Position numbers and translations under genes: made by a program
Source of the DNA: Ostreococcus mediterraneus
Lineage: Eukaryota; Chlorophyta; Mamiellophyceae; Mamiellales; Bathycoccaceae
DNA: 64,000 nucleotides
Assembly: GCA_012295225.1 (NCBI GenBank)
Contig: WMKK01000004.1
Span: 319,377 to 383,376 of the forward strand
Direction of reading: 5' to 3'
Part shown: positions 9,849-21,871 of the stretch, one piece after another
How positions within the stretch are numbered: position 1 is the first letter of the stretch
Layout of the letters: each line of letters opens with the position of its first letter
The notes under the pieces: generated by a model
Database searches by the model: none
Told to the model about the DNA's origin: nothing
Seen by the model: the letters and a program-made list of their open reading frames with translations, nothing else

Positions 9849-10464
9849 GGCCGATGAAGAGATGAATAAAAATAGCCTATTTTTAAGGATTTACTACTTT
9901 TTGTCCATGAAGAGATGCCGAAATAGTATAATTTGTTTTTTTTTCGTGGTCATTCGTAGTCAAATCGGGCGGATTTGACTACGAATGACCACTTTGAAAA
10001 TACTAATTTTAAATTTTCNCTTGAGTCGTAGACGGTCAAAAAAAGGGGCTCNAAATAGCCTATTTTATCTCTTCATCGACNCGCGTAGGAAAAACAAATC
10101 CGGTTCAAAAAGGNCGCTCGTCGACGACGACGGAATGGATGAAAAACGTCACGATGGCTGCGACGGCCGTGATCACGATGCGCCGTTTACGAACAAGACG
10201 CACGCGTGCTTCGTCTCCACGTGCTACATCACCCGCATCGCGGGCGACCCGCGTATGAACGTCAATGTGCGCGTACACGACAGCTACAAGATGGCGACGG
10301 TTACAACGTGCGCCAGAGGCGCGCTTGAGTTTTTTGTTCAAACCATCTCTTCGTCGCTCGGTAGTATATGAAAAAACTAATTAGTTTCCGGTATCTCTTC
10401 ATGGATTTCGTAGTAAAAATTGCACAACCCTAAATTAGACTACTAATTCATCTCTTCATCAGCC
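9849..10464. mobile_element. Non-autonomous PIF/Harbinger-like element with TTA target duplication
   Basis: A 616-bp unit flanked by TTA on both sides (9846-9848 and 10465-10467). The left end reads GGCCGATGAAGAGATGAAT; the right end, reversed, reads GGCTGATGAAGAGATGAAT. Internal copies of the GATGAAGAGAT motif occur near 9912, 10067 and 10393. A 3-bp TWA duplication with GG-starting inverted ends is the pattern of PIF/Harbinger-type transposons. The inside is partly GC-rich (10120-10340), encodes no recognisable transposase and contains four ambiguous bases. Classification rests on the duplication and ends only. Confidence 0.6.
9946..9992. repeat. Perfect 21-bp stem hairpin
   Basis: The arm GTGGTCATTCGTAGTCAAAT plus C is followed by a 5-base loop (GGGCG) and then its exact complement. 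It sits inside the TTA-flanked element. The perfection suggests either a very recent duplication or a palindrome important to the element. Confidence 0.7.
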
Positions 10465-10589
10465 TTAAATTGTTATCTCTCTTCTCTAAATGAAGTTTGA
10501 CTCGGCGACTCGCTGCACCTTACTGGCTTACCCAGCAGAAGCAAACGCGAAGGTTCAACTCAAGTGTTAGGAGCAGCTCTTCTCGCGAG

Positions 10590-10942
10590 ATGTACAGTCA
10601 GAGCGACGTGGATGACGCCACCATGCGAATAGAGGTACTTAACGTCTTTGATGCGCACACGTGGTAACTTACATGACCTTATAACCCCTCCAGGATCCAA
10701 CCCGAGTTGTAGGTTCTGGTTTCATACAATTCCCCCCACAGCGCCCCTTTCAACAAAATGTCGTTAGACAACCACCTACCATTGCGGTGCGACGGAGTCG
10801 TTATTTTGACCTCTTTTCTGATTAAGTTCTATCATAGCAAGTGCGAAACGTTTACGAAAGAGCCGTGAGTGAACACCCCAGCGTGCACAAGGTACTTCGG
10901 AAAGATTATTTCTACCGCCAGCGTCTTGAATCACTGCGTTAA
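10590..10942 (+). CDS. Small unknown protein, three exons
   Basis: I do not recognise this gene. Exons 10590-10634, 10694-10786 and 10838-10942 join in phase 0 throughout to 80 residues: MYSQSDVDDATMRIE, then DPTRVVGSGFIQFPPQRPF and so on, ending KVLRKDYFYRQRLESLR. Introns are 59 and 51 bp with GT-AG ends and TTAAC/TTAAG-like branch areas, the same kind as in the secure genes around it. The protein is hydrophilic with an acidic start, a Pro/Gln-rich centre and a basic helical C terminus; no signal or membrane segment. It lies alone between a transposon and the SWR1-type gene. The support is splice consistency only, so it could be a chance assembly. Confidence 0.4.
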
Positions 10943-11536
10943 CTCAGGCAACTCGTCCACAGATGATAGCTTGTGCACAACAGAGGTGAGTTCTTTGGCG
11001 AAGTTTTAACAGACTCGGTCGAAAATAAGATAGGGAACAACTACCTGTACCTGTAGCAGTAAATGCGGCGACATGTAGTGTTAATACGAACGAACCTTGC
11101 AAGCTTAGCAAGGCGCAAGCGAGACGTCGCAGGAAAAAATTGAGGGAAGGCTGACGTGTGATGACGTTGGTCCATGCTAGAATATATTTTAATCATATTG
11201 AGAGATGATATCGAGGAAAGCATTTCCGTTTGCTTAAAGTAACACGCGTCAATAAATTTTTCTTTGAGTGAAATCCTGTTGAACGCTATGAATAAAAATA
11301 GTTTTCAACGGCGAAAAAGTGTACCAGTGCGTAACGTTCAACTGGCCTTAGACGACAGCATAACTCAATAAATTCTTTATCAGCTTGCTCGTCGGGAATC
11401 TAAAAAGGTGGGAGATGTAAAATCGAGATGGTGGCGAAAAGACTCCAAACGCATAGACGTACCTTATAATCCTCAACTTCAACTGGACATGCAATCTTGG
11501 TTGCTTCTAGTACTCAAAAATTAATTTCATTGTTGT

Positions 11537-14500
11537 TCAGAACATATCGAATAGCAGACCTTGAGTGGTTAATGCATGCAAATTGAAGTTGCCGTTTTGT
11601 ATGGCCAATTCATCTAATTCCCGCTTTTGTAGAGCTTTGTTGAAAATATTCTCTTCTATAGTGTCTTCAGAAATAAGACGATAAATATTAACCTGGCGTG
11701 TCTGTCCAATCCTGTGACAGCGATCTTGAGCTTGCGCATCAACCGCGGGATTCCAATCGGAATCGTAAAATATCACTGTATCAGCCCCGGTTAGGTTGAT
11801 TCCAAAGCCCCCGGAACGAGTGGAAAGAATGAAGGCAAAAAGCTTTGAATCTGCGTTGAAGCGTTGCATCAGAATCTGTCTCTGTTCCGGTTTTGTTGTG
11901 CCATCTAGACGTACGTAGCTATAGCTGTACAAGTTCAGGAACTTCTCCAAAACGTCTAAAACTCTTGTCATTTGAGTGAAGATCACAACTTTATGTCCTC
12001 CAGTCCTGAGAGTACGCAATAACTCAGCCAAAGCCTGAAGTTTGCCACAGTCAAACTGAACAAGTCTGACATCTGGGAAAACCAACTGTGTCCTGACAAC
12101 TAGACTTCGGATGGAGCGAAGTAACTCATTCAACTTAAGTGCGCTCTCAGTTAACTCTAATGCTTGAGCACATGATCCCGATGGGGACCTTGCCCGTACC
12201 TTTGGAATTCGAAACATGAATTTCAACACTAAAAAGTGCATATTTTGCGTGTCAAGAAGCAATATCCTTGTCGAGTTCCGCAACAAATCTAAGCTGAGCA
12301 CCGGGAAATGAACAGGCAACTCATTCGTATCGTGTGCGTCGATGTGCTTCGTCTGTAGATCTTGTCTGATTCTATGTAACTCGAGTTGATGAGTGACAAT
12401 ATTTGACCCCTTGCACTGCGTCAGCAACGAAGGAGGCATTTCTGACTTGAATTTGCCACAAAGTCTCTTAGTGCTAGTATGGAATACGAGATGTGAGTTA
12501 CGATAGGAAACCACACCACTTTTTATTAGTGAAGGGTTATCAAAATGTAACGATTGTGGCATATCAAAAGCAGAAATGATGCTTCGGCCTGCGAACAGAT
12601 CTGGATGATTGCAAACCTTTCGCAACTGCATCAAGCAGTTCATTACTCCCATCGCATTAGAAGAAGCCAAAGTTTTGACGGTGTCTTGAGAAGACATGTA
12701 TTCGTCATAAAGGCGCTTTTGTCGCCTAGAAAGTCTACACTTTATGATGTGTTCAACTTTATCCGGAAGGGTACGCTCAACATCTTGCTTCAAACGCCTC
12801 AATATAAAGGGACGAAGAATAGCATGTAATCTCGACGTCAGCTTCTTGTCGACAGCTAAACGGCCTTCTGACATACCTATCAGAGAGCTTGAAAACCAAC
12901 TCTTAAACTCAGAGTGGGATTGAAATAAAGTGGGCATCAAAAAATGCAACAGCGCCCACAACTCCATAATGTCATTCTGAAGTGGTGTTCCCGTGATCAG
13001 CAGTCTATGAGTACTTTCAAACGACAACAGAGTTTGCCATCTTTGAGATTTCCAGTTTTTTATCATGTGGGCTTCGTCAAGAATGAGATAGTGCCATCGT
13101 TTTCTTCGAAATATGGACTGATCCTGAACCGCTAAACGGTATGTTGTGATGCAGACATGAAAGCTATGTGGCTTACTCCAACCTGTGCGCTTGAGTTTTC
13201 TCTCTTTTTGAGATCCAAAGTAGGTCAATATCTTCAAAGCTGGGCACCACTTCTTGAACTCAACTTCCCAATTCACCATTACCGACGTTGGAACGACTAT
13301 TAGATGAGGTCCCCATATGCCATGCTGACAAGCTAAATGTGCTAACATACTGATAGTTTGGATAGTTTTTCCTAGCCCCATCTCGTCAGCCAGCATCACA
13401 TTTACTCCAGTCGTGTGACAACTTGCCAACCATTCCAAGCCAACTTGTTGATAATCTCGTAGTTCATGTTTGAGGAGGAACGGTGTCGTGAACCGCAAAT
13501 TCGACCGAACTTGATTCGGAGGATTCTTTGCCACATCTGAGCTTAATCGGTCGCCATGTGATACAGCCACGCCTTCGTTTTCTCGCAACCTATAATGCTT
13601 GAGAAGTTCCTCAATCGGAATCATTGCTTCGTCTTGTAACTCTTGCAGTTCCACGGAAGGATCAACCCTTTCCAAACTTCCTTCTAGACGCATTTGTTCG
13701 TCAAATGTTTCAGTGTCATCCCAGTCCTCTTCACCACTCGGTTTATATTCATTAATCGATCCATGAAGAGATACTTCTAAGTCTAGAAAAGCGTCTTCGT
13801 TCATCGCACTGGGAACTGCTCCAGGCGATTCAACAAGCTCAGAAAGTGTGCTATCACAGGCATTTTTTAGCAAATCTTGAGCTCTTGATTTTTTCTCCTC
13901 TTCAGCACCAACAGCCTCTCGAGCCTCGTCCGTTAAGTTCCGGAAACCACCAGAGTTTAGATCATTCTTCTTGTCAGTCAACATCGTAGACAATGCACTC
14001 GCGAAATGTTCAGTTTTACACACAAGAGAATCTACAGTCATGCGCTAAAAAATGTTTTTGTGCAGAGTATGCAAGCAAACTCACCTAGCTGTCGTTCCAA
14101 TTCGACTTGCTGTTTGAACTCAACAGATGACTTATCTTTAAATTGTATAACCTGTAGAACATTCTTAGGTAAAGACTAGACAGAATAAGAAGCCGAACCT
14201 TATTTATTTTGTTCCAAAACGTCACCACCTCTCGTGCAACTCGAGCAGCAAGCTTCCGAGATAGCTGCTGACTGCGTTCTGACTTTTCGGAGCGTTCCTG
14301 TGCACTACAAATAGCCCGACGAGCGGCGGCAGTTGAATATCTGCGCCCAGCATTGTACCTGTCATAGAAACTACTGAGAGGAAATCTCTTCAACAAAGTG
14401 TTTAACGTACCTCCATTTTCTCTCGCGTTCAAAGTCTTTAGCGAGCCACGACATTTCTTCCAGCACATGGTCCCAATGAGCTTTTCTCGTCGGTGGTTCG

Positions 14501-14676
14501 GGGAATCGCGGCAGCGGCTTGGTGGTGAGTCGCTCTTCACTTAAGCGGACCCCCGCGGCCAGTAAAAACTTTTCACGAGTCGCCTCTTGAATCGCCAAGA
14601 AGCCTAGTGATAATGAACCCATATCACTCGATGCGTAGCCTGCGCTTTCCATTTTCTTTGAAGCATCGCCAGCCAT
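11537..14676 (-). CDS. SWR1: SWR1/SRCAP-type Snf2 chromatin remodelling ATPase, four exons
   Basis: SWR1-type ATPases exchange H2A for H2A.Z. Exons 14676-14411, 14358-14199, 14151-14085 and 14031-11537 join in phase to 995 residues. Exons 1-3 encode the HSA helix that binds actin-related proteins: HWDHVLEEMSWLAKDFERER, then ARVAREVVTFWNKINK, then the EL(E)RQLDSLVCKTEHF end. The last exon holds the ATPase: LRDYQQVGLEWL, DEMGLGKT (motif I), GPHLIVVPTSVMVNWE, LKILTYFGSQKERKLKRTGW, DEAHMIKN (motif II), GTPLQND, and in lobe 2 VVIFTQMTRVLDVLE, STRSGGFGINL and DRCHRIGQTRQVNIYRL. The FGSxKERKLKRxGW segment is characteristic of SWR1/SRCAP/PIE1 rather than INO80. The insertion between lobes (about 200 residues) is shorter than INO80-family norms but present. 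Introns are 53, 47 and 52 bp. Start ATG 14676 is the first in frame; a further 5' exon cannot be excluded. Confidence 0.9.
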
Positions 14677-14902
14677 CTGACATGAATCTTGACTCTGCAA
14701 CGCAAAAACCTCTCGACGACACCGCGTGTCGGCGACAACTTAAGAGTCGGTTTGTCGAGAAGCTTAAGCGAGCTTGAGAACAAAATTCGTGCGAGCACTA
14801 TAGTAACTATAGTGCTAAAAACTATAGTATAGTTTTTATTTTGCAACTTCATTAAAAATCGCGTTGACAAAAAGTGACGTATTTCATATGATTTTGAAAT
14901 AA

Positions 14903-15473
14903 GGGCGACTAAGAGGTCGAAATTAGAATAGCACCTTTTTCCGGGTGTATGTTGCAATTTTATGCTAATTCCGACTAAGAGGTCCTCGATTGAAATAACG
15001 AACAGCCTCGAGTCACAATTGGTCAACACATACCCACAGTTTTGACTGGTGAAGCTTGGGAAACGAAAACGTCGTGTACTCGACGCGGAAGATGCCGCGC
15101 GCTGGGCGGAGAGCGCGGCATTGTCGCCTTGCGCGATTGTTGCGCCGTCGCACGGATTTTTTATACCTCTTTGCGCCGAGACGTGCGAGTTACGTCGCGG
15201 TGAAGGCTCGCTATTCCTATTTCCGACTAAGAGGTGCGGAATTAGAATAGCGGGCTCCGCGACCCCCTAAAAATCCTTGAATCATTAACTCGTCGTCGCT
15301 ATTCCAATCGCTATTCCAATCGCAAAGATTGGAATAACTTTGGCGATTTTATTCCAATCTTTGGGCAATTGGAATAAGAAATTAGCTTATTTTCGACCTC
15401 TTAGTCACGATTTTTCGGGAATAGGAATAACTTTGGGCATTTCACTATTCTAATTTCGACCTCTTAGTCGCCC
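14903..15473. mobile_element. Inverted-repeat element with TAA target duplication (PIF/Harbinger-like)
   Basis: A 571-bp unit whose terminal repeats are identical for 28 bp, starting GGGCGACTAAGAGGTCGAAA. TAA flanks both sides (14900-14902 and 15474-15476). Extra internal copies of the CGACTAAGAGGT motif occur near 14971 and 15223, and reversed near 15396. Beyond the TAA the host sequence is itself an imperfect palindrome (TTTCATATGATTTTGAAA left, its complement right), so the element appears to have landed in the loop of an older palindrome. The inside has a GC-rich block (15090-15210) and tandem GCTATTCCAATC units; no transposase. Confidence 0.65.
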
Positions 15474-15476
15474 TAA

Positions 15477-16547
15477 TATAATTTCAAAATTATATGAAGC
15501 TCAGTCACCGGCCTGAAGGTGGTGGCGCAACCGATGCCGTGCGCGCGGACTACTCGACGCGGCGTCGCTACGGCAGGAATTCGGAGCGCGAGTGGTGGCG
15601 TGTAGATGGTCAACTTTTACGTTTATCAGGGTACACGCGCACGCGATCAATGTTTGTTCCTGAAAGGTAACCGTTGGCGAGTTTGAGTGACGATGAGAGC
15701 ACTGTTTTGTATCGCACTTTCCGAACTCGTCGGTGACCTTTTGCGTTCGTAGCGAAATTTAATGAAGATACATCGTGAGCAAAGCTCAATTCGAGCTGTT
15801 GCGTTGCATACTCATGAACGTCACACGTGCTGCACGTCATAGGACGACGGGATTTGAGTCTCATGGTTTGGACATAGCGTTTACACGGCTGCATGAGAAC
15901 AGTTTGAGAGCTGGAAGTTTCGCGTCGGGCCTAGCGCACGTAACGCGCGTAATCAAAGAATATGGCCCCATAGACTGTTACATATTCCAATATTGCCTGG
16001 TACATGTGCCAAGAAATTGTACACACTACACGCAGAACCTTCGGCGCGCGGCGTCAGCTTTCAAATGGCTACCTCACGGTACGATATCCTTGATGGGCTC
16101 ACTGGTGCGATCGTTTACGAAAGATATGCATACCCGTCGAACAAAAAAAAGGTGTGGTGCGGGAGTCGGGATAGGCCTACTGCTGCGACAACGAGTGTGC
16201 TCTTAACACAAATTCGATGAACATTGTTTCGCATGCTTTGTCTGTTTCTCTGCACGTCTGAGCAACATATACACGGGCTCCAAAACCGTCTAAGTCTTCA
16301 AACAAACTGAATACGTCATCGCACATATGTTTCAGCGTGTTATGCGCATCGGGTGCGGTGCGCACTTCTGACGCACCCACAAACGCACGACAAACAACCC
16401 CTCATGCCATGTCTCCCCAGAAGCGACTGTGACCAATCACAACTCAACAGATAAGGAAAGACAAGGTTTTTGATTCTTACTCTCTTAGATCGCATCAGCT
16501 TCGATGTCTGCACATGTCATGCCAGTAATGTATACGACGCGGTCTCT
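15477..16547. other. Region without an assignable gene
   Basis: About 1.07 kb between an element and the HDAC stop codon. Open frames exist on both strands (for example 15775-16206 on the plus strand and 16177-16380 on the minus strand) but none has a recognisable domain, and I could not join them with consistent splice sites. A short spliced gene could be hidden here. Confidence 0.3.
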
Positions 16548-17822
16548 TCAATCTTTATCGTAAAATTCACAGGTGTGCGAGACAAGAGCATCTAAGCCTC
16601 TGCTCCCACCATATCTTTCATCAGGATTCAAATCGTTATCGTCCAACTCAGGAAGCAGTGCAACTGGTGGCGCCTCTGCAAACTCAACGCTTGGAGCGCT
16701 AGTGAGTGACTTCAAATTTTCTCGAACTTGCTGTTTTACTCGAGACAAATACGCTTCACTATTGAGATTTTCAATCCACATGGGTGCATAAGCTGTTAGT
16801 TTATATCCTCCATCTGCATAATATTCGTAATAGTGTTCGTGAGGAGGAATATCTTCAGATAATTCCCTTCCTAGAAGTGTGGCGGTTTCATATGTCCAAC
16901 AACGAGACACATTTGTCTTTGTGTATCCTCCACCACCTGTTATCAATATAGGCTTATTAAAACTTTTCATGAAAGAAACGCACTCTGCATGCCCCTTCAG
17001 AGACAGATTGAAACAGCCAATTCTATCTCCTGCTAGCGAGTCTGCACCACATTGAAGGACGATGGCACCTGGCTGAAAGACTTCCATGATTTCCCGCATC
17101 ACAAATTTAAACAAGTCCACAAAGCTTTCATCGTTGATGCCATCGTTTAGGGGTACATTGACACTGTAATATTTTCCCGAGTTGACACCAATATCACTCA
17201 AACTTCCCGTGCCTGGAAAGAACATATCACCGTACTTGTGGAAACTAGCCGTCAGCACACGATCTGTCATGAAAAAAGCCTCTTCAACGCCATCGCCGTG
17301 ATGAATATCAATATCTATGTATAAGACCCTTGCATGAGACTTAAGTAACTCAAGTATTGCTAGGACGAGATCGTTAATGTAGCAGAAACCCGAGGCTTCC
17401 GATTTCTTCGCATGATGCAAACCGCCCGACCAATTGATAGCAATATCTGATAGCCCTTGATTCAACCTAGTTGCCCCATCGAGTGAACCGCCGGTATAAC
17501 GCTTACAAAAATCAAATAGATGATCAAAAATCGGACAATCCTCACCAAGATTGAACCTACGCATTTGTTCTGCGTATTGCTGTTGCTTATCAGGGGTAAT
17601 TTTCGCAAGAAATGACACGTAGTCTTCACTGTGAAACTGTGTGAATTCTTCACTGGTACTAACGCGTGGTCTGTAAATTTGAAGGTGTTCATGGAGATCA
17701 TAGGAGAGAATCAAATTGTGCGTCATACAGAGCCTGTGTGGCTTCATAGGATGATTGGGCCCGTAGTAGTTTCTACCAACAGCTTCGTCATAATAATAGC
17801 AAATACGTTCCTTGGCAACCAT
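16548..17822 (-). CDS. HDAC1: Class I histone deacetylase (RPD3/HDAC1 type)
   Basis: A single-exon 424-residue zinc-dependent deacetylase of the RPD3 class, which removes acetyl groups from histone tails in nuclear corepressor complexes. The start reads ICYYYDEAVGRNYYGPNHPM. The active site is complete: SGGLHHAKKSEASGFCYIND (the two adjacent His of the charge relay), DIDIHHGDGVEEAF (zinc-binding Asp and His) and a second zinc-binding Asp in LQCGADSLAGDRIGCFNLS, with the catalytic Tyr in ITGGGGYTKTNVSRCW. The C-terminal tail is short (about 50 residues after the catalytic fold), acidic and without the long charged tails of animal HDAC1/2. ATG at 17820-17822 begins MVAKERICYYYD, matching family spacing. 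Confidence 0.95.
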   Translation of the reverse strand: MVAKERICYYYDEAVGRNYYGPNHPMKPHRLCMTHNLILSYDLHEHLQIYRPRVSTSEEFTQFHSEDYVSFLAKITPDKQQQYAEQMRRFNLGEDCPIFDHLFDFCKRYTGGSLDGATRLNQGLSDIAINWSGGLHHAKKSEASGFCYINDLVLAILELLKSHARVLYIDIDIHHGDGVEEAFFMTDRVLTASFHKYGDMFFPGTGSLSDIGVNSGKYYSVNVPLNDGINDESFVDLFKFVMREIMEVFQPGAIVLQCGADSLAGDRIGCFNLSLKGHAECVSFMKSFNKPILITGGGGYTKTNVSRCWTYETATLLGRELSEDIPPHEHYYEYYADGGYKLTAYAPMWIENLNSEAYLSRVKQQVRENLKSLTSAPSVEFAEAPPVALLPELDDNDLNPDERYGGSRGLDALVSHTCEFYDKD

Positions 17823-18747
17823 GCTTTATTTCCGAAGGCGACTAACCTAAGTTATCGACCGATGAAATTCGGCTGATCTATAGAGCGCCTGTTTTTGTTC
17901 TTCTCGTTATCGTTACTACGTTGCGCTAGCAACGATGATACTCTCGTTCTCACAGCGTGAAGCGACAGTCCCTTGTGAAGACGTCCCAACGCGTTTTCCA
18001 GTCTTTATTTGAAATCACGCACACTGCATTGCATATAGCTGTAGATGGCTATAATATATATTATTTTATACCAGTATATATAAATCACAAGATGCTTTTT
18101 GCTTTTTTGCGACCTCACCGACACTTCCATGCACTAACTTCACGCACTTTCTACTCATCTATTCAATTCTAGTTGTGTGGCTGCGTTTCATGACGCTATT
18201 TTTCAAATCTAGAGCTCTTGTGCTATCAAAATATGAATACAGTACATATACGAGTTAATGAACAAAATTGCTACTGACCAAGTAACTTGGAACGCTTGAA
18301 TTTTTTCACAACGAGAGGGTGGTCACTCACGACGGACTTTTGGATAATTGATCCAATTACCCGATATAGTGGCTATGCATCCAAGTGGCTCTTCATACAC
18401 TCTCTTGCAGGACTCTCTTGGAGAAATAGTTGATTCATATGCAGATCTCATTGGTAAATTGGTAAACTTACAAGGTTGTACATAAGGCGTACGCTACTCG
18501 TGCTGTTCATTTGAAGCCGCCGCCGACAGGAAGTGTGCGCTGCATGTTTTGTCTTGCTTATATTGCACGCGATGGCAAGTAAGCCATGATCGCATGTTGA
18601 CTAAATTTTTTGAACTCAACGATACTAACCTTCACCTTGTTCAACAGTAGCTATGTATTCAACAAACGTAGTAGCTTTTGAAGCTGCATGACTACTAGTC
18701 AAACGGGAAATGTCCAGCTGCAAAATATCGTCAACTGCCTGTGGTAA
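17823..18747. other. Intergenic or cryptic spliced sequence upstream of HDAC
   Basis: 925 bp between the HDAC start and the end of the TAF7-like frame. On the minus strand a frame at about 18455-18318 reads RSAYESTISPRESCKRVYEE, continuing with EPLGCIATISG; a second overlapping frame gives SDHPLVVKKFKRSKLL with a possible intron just after it. These hint at a small gene but I could not find one consistent exon chain. A 38-codon minus-strand frame (18738-18625) could instead be a last exon of the TAF7-like gene. Confidence 0.3.
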
Positions 18748-19199
18748 TTAGATAGTTGGAACTTTCACCTCGACATTCAGTGACTGTAATCCTGAGCTTG
18801 GGTCTGCAAGTTCACTGCGTGAAACAATAAGTTGTGTACACGCTAATCAAGACCTCAGTACAGCACGAACCAGTGTTGAGATCTGTCCAAATTCAGCCTC
18901 TGAGATTCAGCTTCACTTATCAGGGCCCTCTGCATGTCATTACTTTTCAAAGAGTGAACTCCATCCAAACTTTTCCACAGCTCAACCGTGCAGTTTGTTG
19001 GCACTTCACATCTATGCATGTGTTTATCCACGATTAGTTTGAATCCTGAGGCTCATAGTTGCGTCGTATAAAGGTAAAGAGCTGTATCAATCTTACCATC
19101 TCCATCTGTGCCTTCAATTTCTACGCTCAAAGCTCGCACGTTCTCTCGTATGCTGGACGCAATTTCTGAAGTCACCGACACAAGGTACGTGTCGTCCAT
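18748..19199 (-). CDS. TAF7-like (TFIID subunit, TAFII55 N-terminal domain) protein, spliced
   Basis: Exons 19199-19097, 19045-18871 and 18814-18748 join in phase to about 116 residues, starting MDDTYLVSVTSEIASSIREN. Introns are 51 and 56 bp. The pattern (a short strand followed by a helix IRENVRAL, then FKLIVDKHMHRCEVPTNCTV, then ELWKSLDGVHSLKSNDMQRA) resembles the TAF7 domain, where the core has LVDLPxxxESxKTxDxxxxYKxxDIxQML. Similarity is topological rather than strong: the usual YRHGxTPP basic segment is not visible. An alternative ending uses a 30-bp intron (18739-18768) and a further exon to 18625, giving 145 residues. TAF7 would be a TFIID subunit in the nucleus; the call is tentative. 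Confidence 0.4.
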
Positions 19200-19357
19200 C
19201 AATCTCTGCTCAGAGCGCGCAAATGGATAGCATATTAATGTGTAACTACTTACGGCGTATGTTGATGCACTTACCAAGTTCCGGCGGCGAACACAACTTG
19301 ACTCGTCTCGTATGTCTAGGTATGAGAAAATTCGTCTTGTCTTTTTAGATATCTGCT

Positions 19358-19449
19358 CGCGGCCGGAAATATATAAACAACATCTCGTAATATCGTGTAA
19401 TTACGTCTGATATGTGAAAATCCTTAGAAATATATTTCCGGCCGCGAGA
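19358..19449. repeat. Hairpin repeat
   Basis: About 92 bp with complementary ends CTCGCGGCCGGAAATATA and TATATTTCCGGCCGCGAG. The loop (CTCGTAATATCGTGTAATTA and following) resembles sequence at about 31770-31830, suggesting a dispersed small family. Confidence 0.6.
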
Positions 19450-19784
19450 TGGCCTCCATAAAGAGTATTAGCGGCTGAAATTATAAGATCAACTAGTAAG
19501 GTGGATTTTGTATGCACTAAAATGCGATATAGTATAATAAGCCCTATAAAAAATATCTCATTCCATCTGCGTCGTTTGCTCGTGCGAGATTGGGGCCTCG
19601 CAGCTAAAAACTTGTTACACATGAATAGATATCAGCTGTAGTGCAAACGTAAGCCCTAACAAAAACAAACAAAATTACCGTTTTTTACTGGTTCAGTGTT
19701 GAGACTTACTTGGTGTCTGGGCCGAAAGCAAACCGACGTTCGTTCGGCGTTGCGTTGATACGGGGACGCGTGCAGAGAAAGAAC

Positions 19785-20692
<908 letters not shown>

Positions 20693-20821
20693 AAAACTGT
20701 ACGGCCACTTTGAGTAGCGCTCAAATAATTGATAGTTCGGAGTCTACCAGCAGATGTAAAAAATCAATATCAGTGATCGAGTTTTGAGTTTTCCTATTAC
20801 ACGTAGAATGTGTCTAGGGGA

Positions 20822-21422
20822 CTATCTAAGTCTTCGAGCTTCGCGTTCCGATTCCATTAAGGTCAAAATGTCACCTATGATCCGTTGTAAAAACATATTA
20901 CTCAACTACGGCAAAATCTCACCTTCGCGAACAGGGCCTTTGACGTTCCGCATGATCTGGCGGTTTTGGTCATCAAGAAACTTGACCCTAACTTGAGTTA
21001 CCTGTGCAAGACGGCGTCAGTAAATGATAAGCGATCGGGATCAGAGTAGATATCATGTGGCATTTAAAGCACATCGATCAAATCAGGAACGTGTCGTTTT
21101 CGTCGTCGTTAAAGTCTTCATACCTGGCCCCGCGAACCCGTGCGGCCGATAACCTTCATTACGATTGCCCTGTGTAGGCGCGTCAGTTTCGTAGAATCAA
21201 ACAATGGGTAGTACTCGCAGGGGTGAAACGCAAAATCCTTTCGACATTTCGCAACTTGGATCTGCATTTCTCAGACCGACGCGCGAACCATAACTTACAG
21301 TTTAATTTCATCCTGCGTTGGAGGAAAACACAAAAACGTTAATACATCCAGTGCTCGCACAGCACGTCAGAAGCACACCGCGAGACAAATGTGCGAGCTC
21401 TTCGAGTAAAGTGTCGTACCAT
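20822..21422 (-). CDS. RPS28: 40S ribosomal protein S28 (eS28), five exons with a single-codon first exon
   Basis: eS28 lies on the small-subunit head near the mRNA exit. The chain is ATG alone (21422-21420), 21312-21299, 21169-21124, 21001-20923 and 20874-20822, giving 64 residues in phase. It reads [47 protein letters not shown] and [16 protein letters not shown], a residue-for-residue S28 pattern. The first intron begins immediately after the start codon (GTACGACAC...CAACGCAG, 107 bp); such placement is common in ribosomal-protein genes. Introns 1 and 2 (107 and 129 bp) are longer than the local norm of about 50 bp and may be regulatory. Confidence 0.93.
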
Positions 21423-21871
21423 TGGGATTTCCTGATAACTTTTTCACGTTCAACAGTTCGTTCAACGTCGCTGTGATCTATGACGGCGCGACGGCGGGAC
21501 GGCGGGACGGCGCGAGGGCTTGTGTTTTACTTCGCCATTTCACGCTTCGTAAACAACGCTCGTTTATATTATTAATTATTTTTCAAAACACACCTAAGAT
21601 ATAACATACTTAGAGAACATCTTGCATCGATTAAAAACAAGGGGTACCGAATCGTTCATGCAAAATTAAAAGCGTAAGTTTTCATATTATATAGAGATAT
21701 GTGTCAATTTGTATTTAATACGTATTCGTGATTTTCTATTGAAAGAGGATAGAAGTTGAAAACGCGGTGAATGGATAGCGCGGTTTATCGCAAGGTGTCG
21801 AGTACCGTGCTTCGCAATCGTGCGTTACATCTGCGCGCTTCATAGGATTTTTTTTGTGCTTTCCACTCAAC

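Noticed and set aside
15775-16206. A 143-codon plus-strand frame
   Set aside because: No domain, weak codon bias and no splice context; overlapping frames of similar size occur on the other strand.
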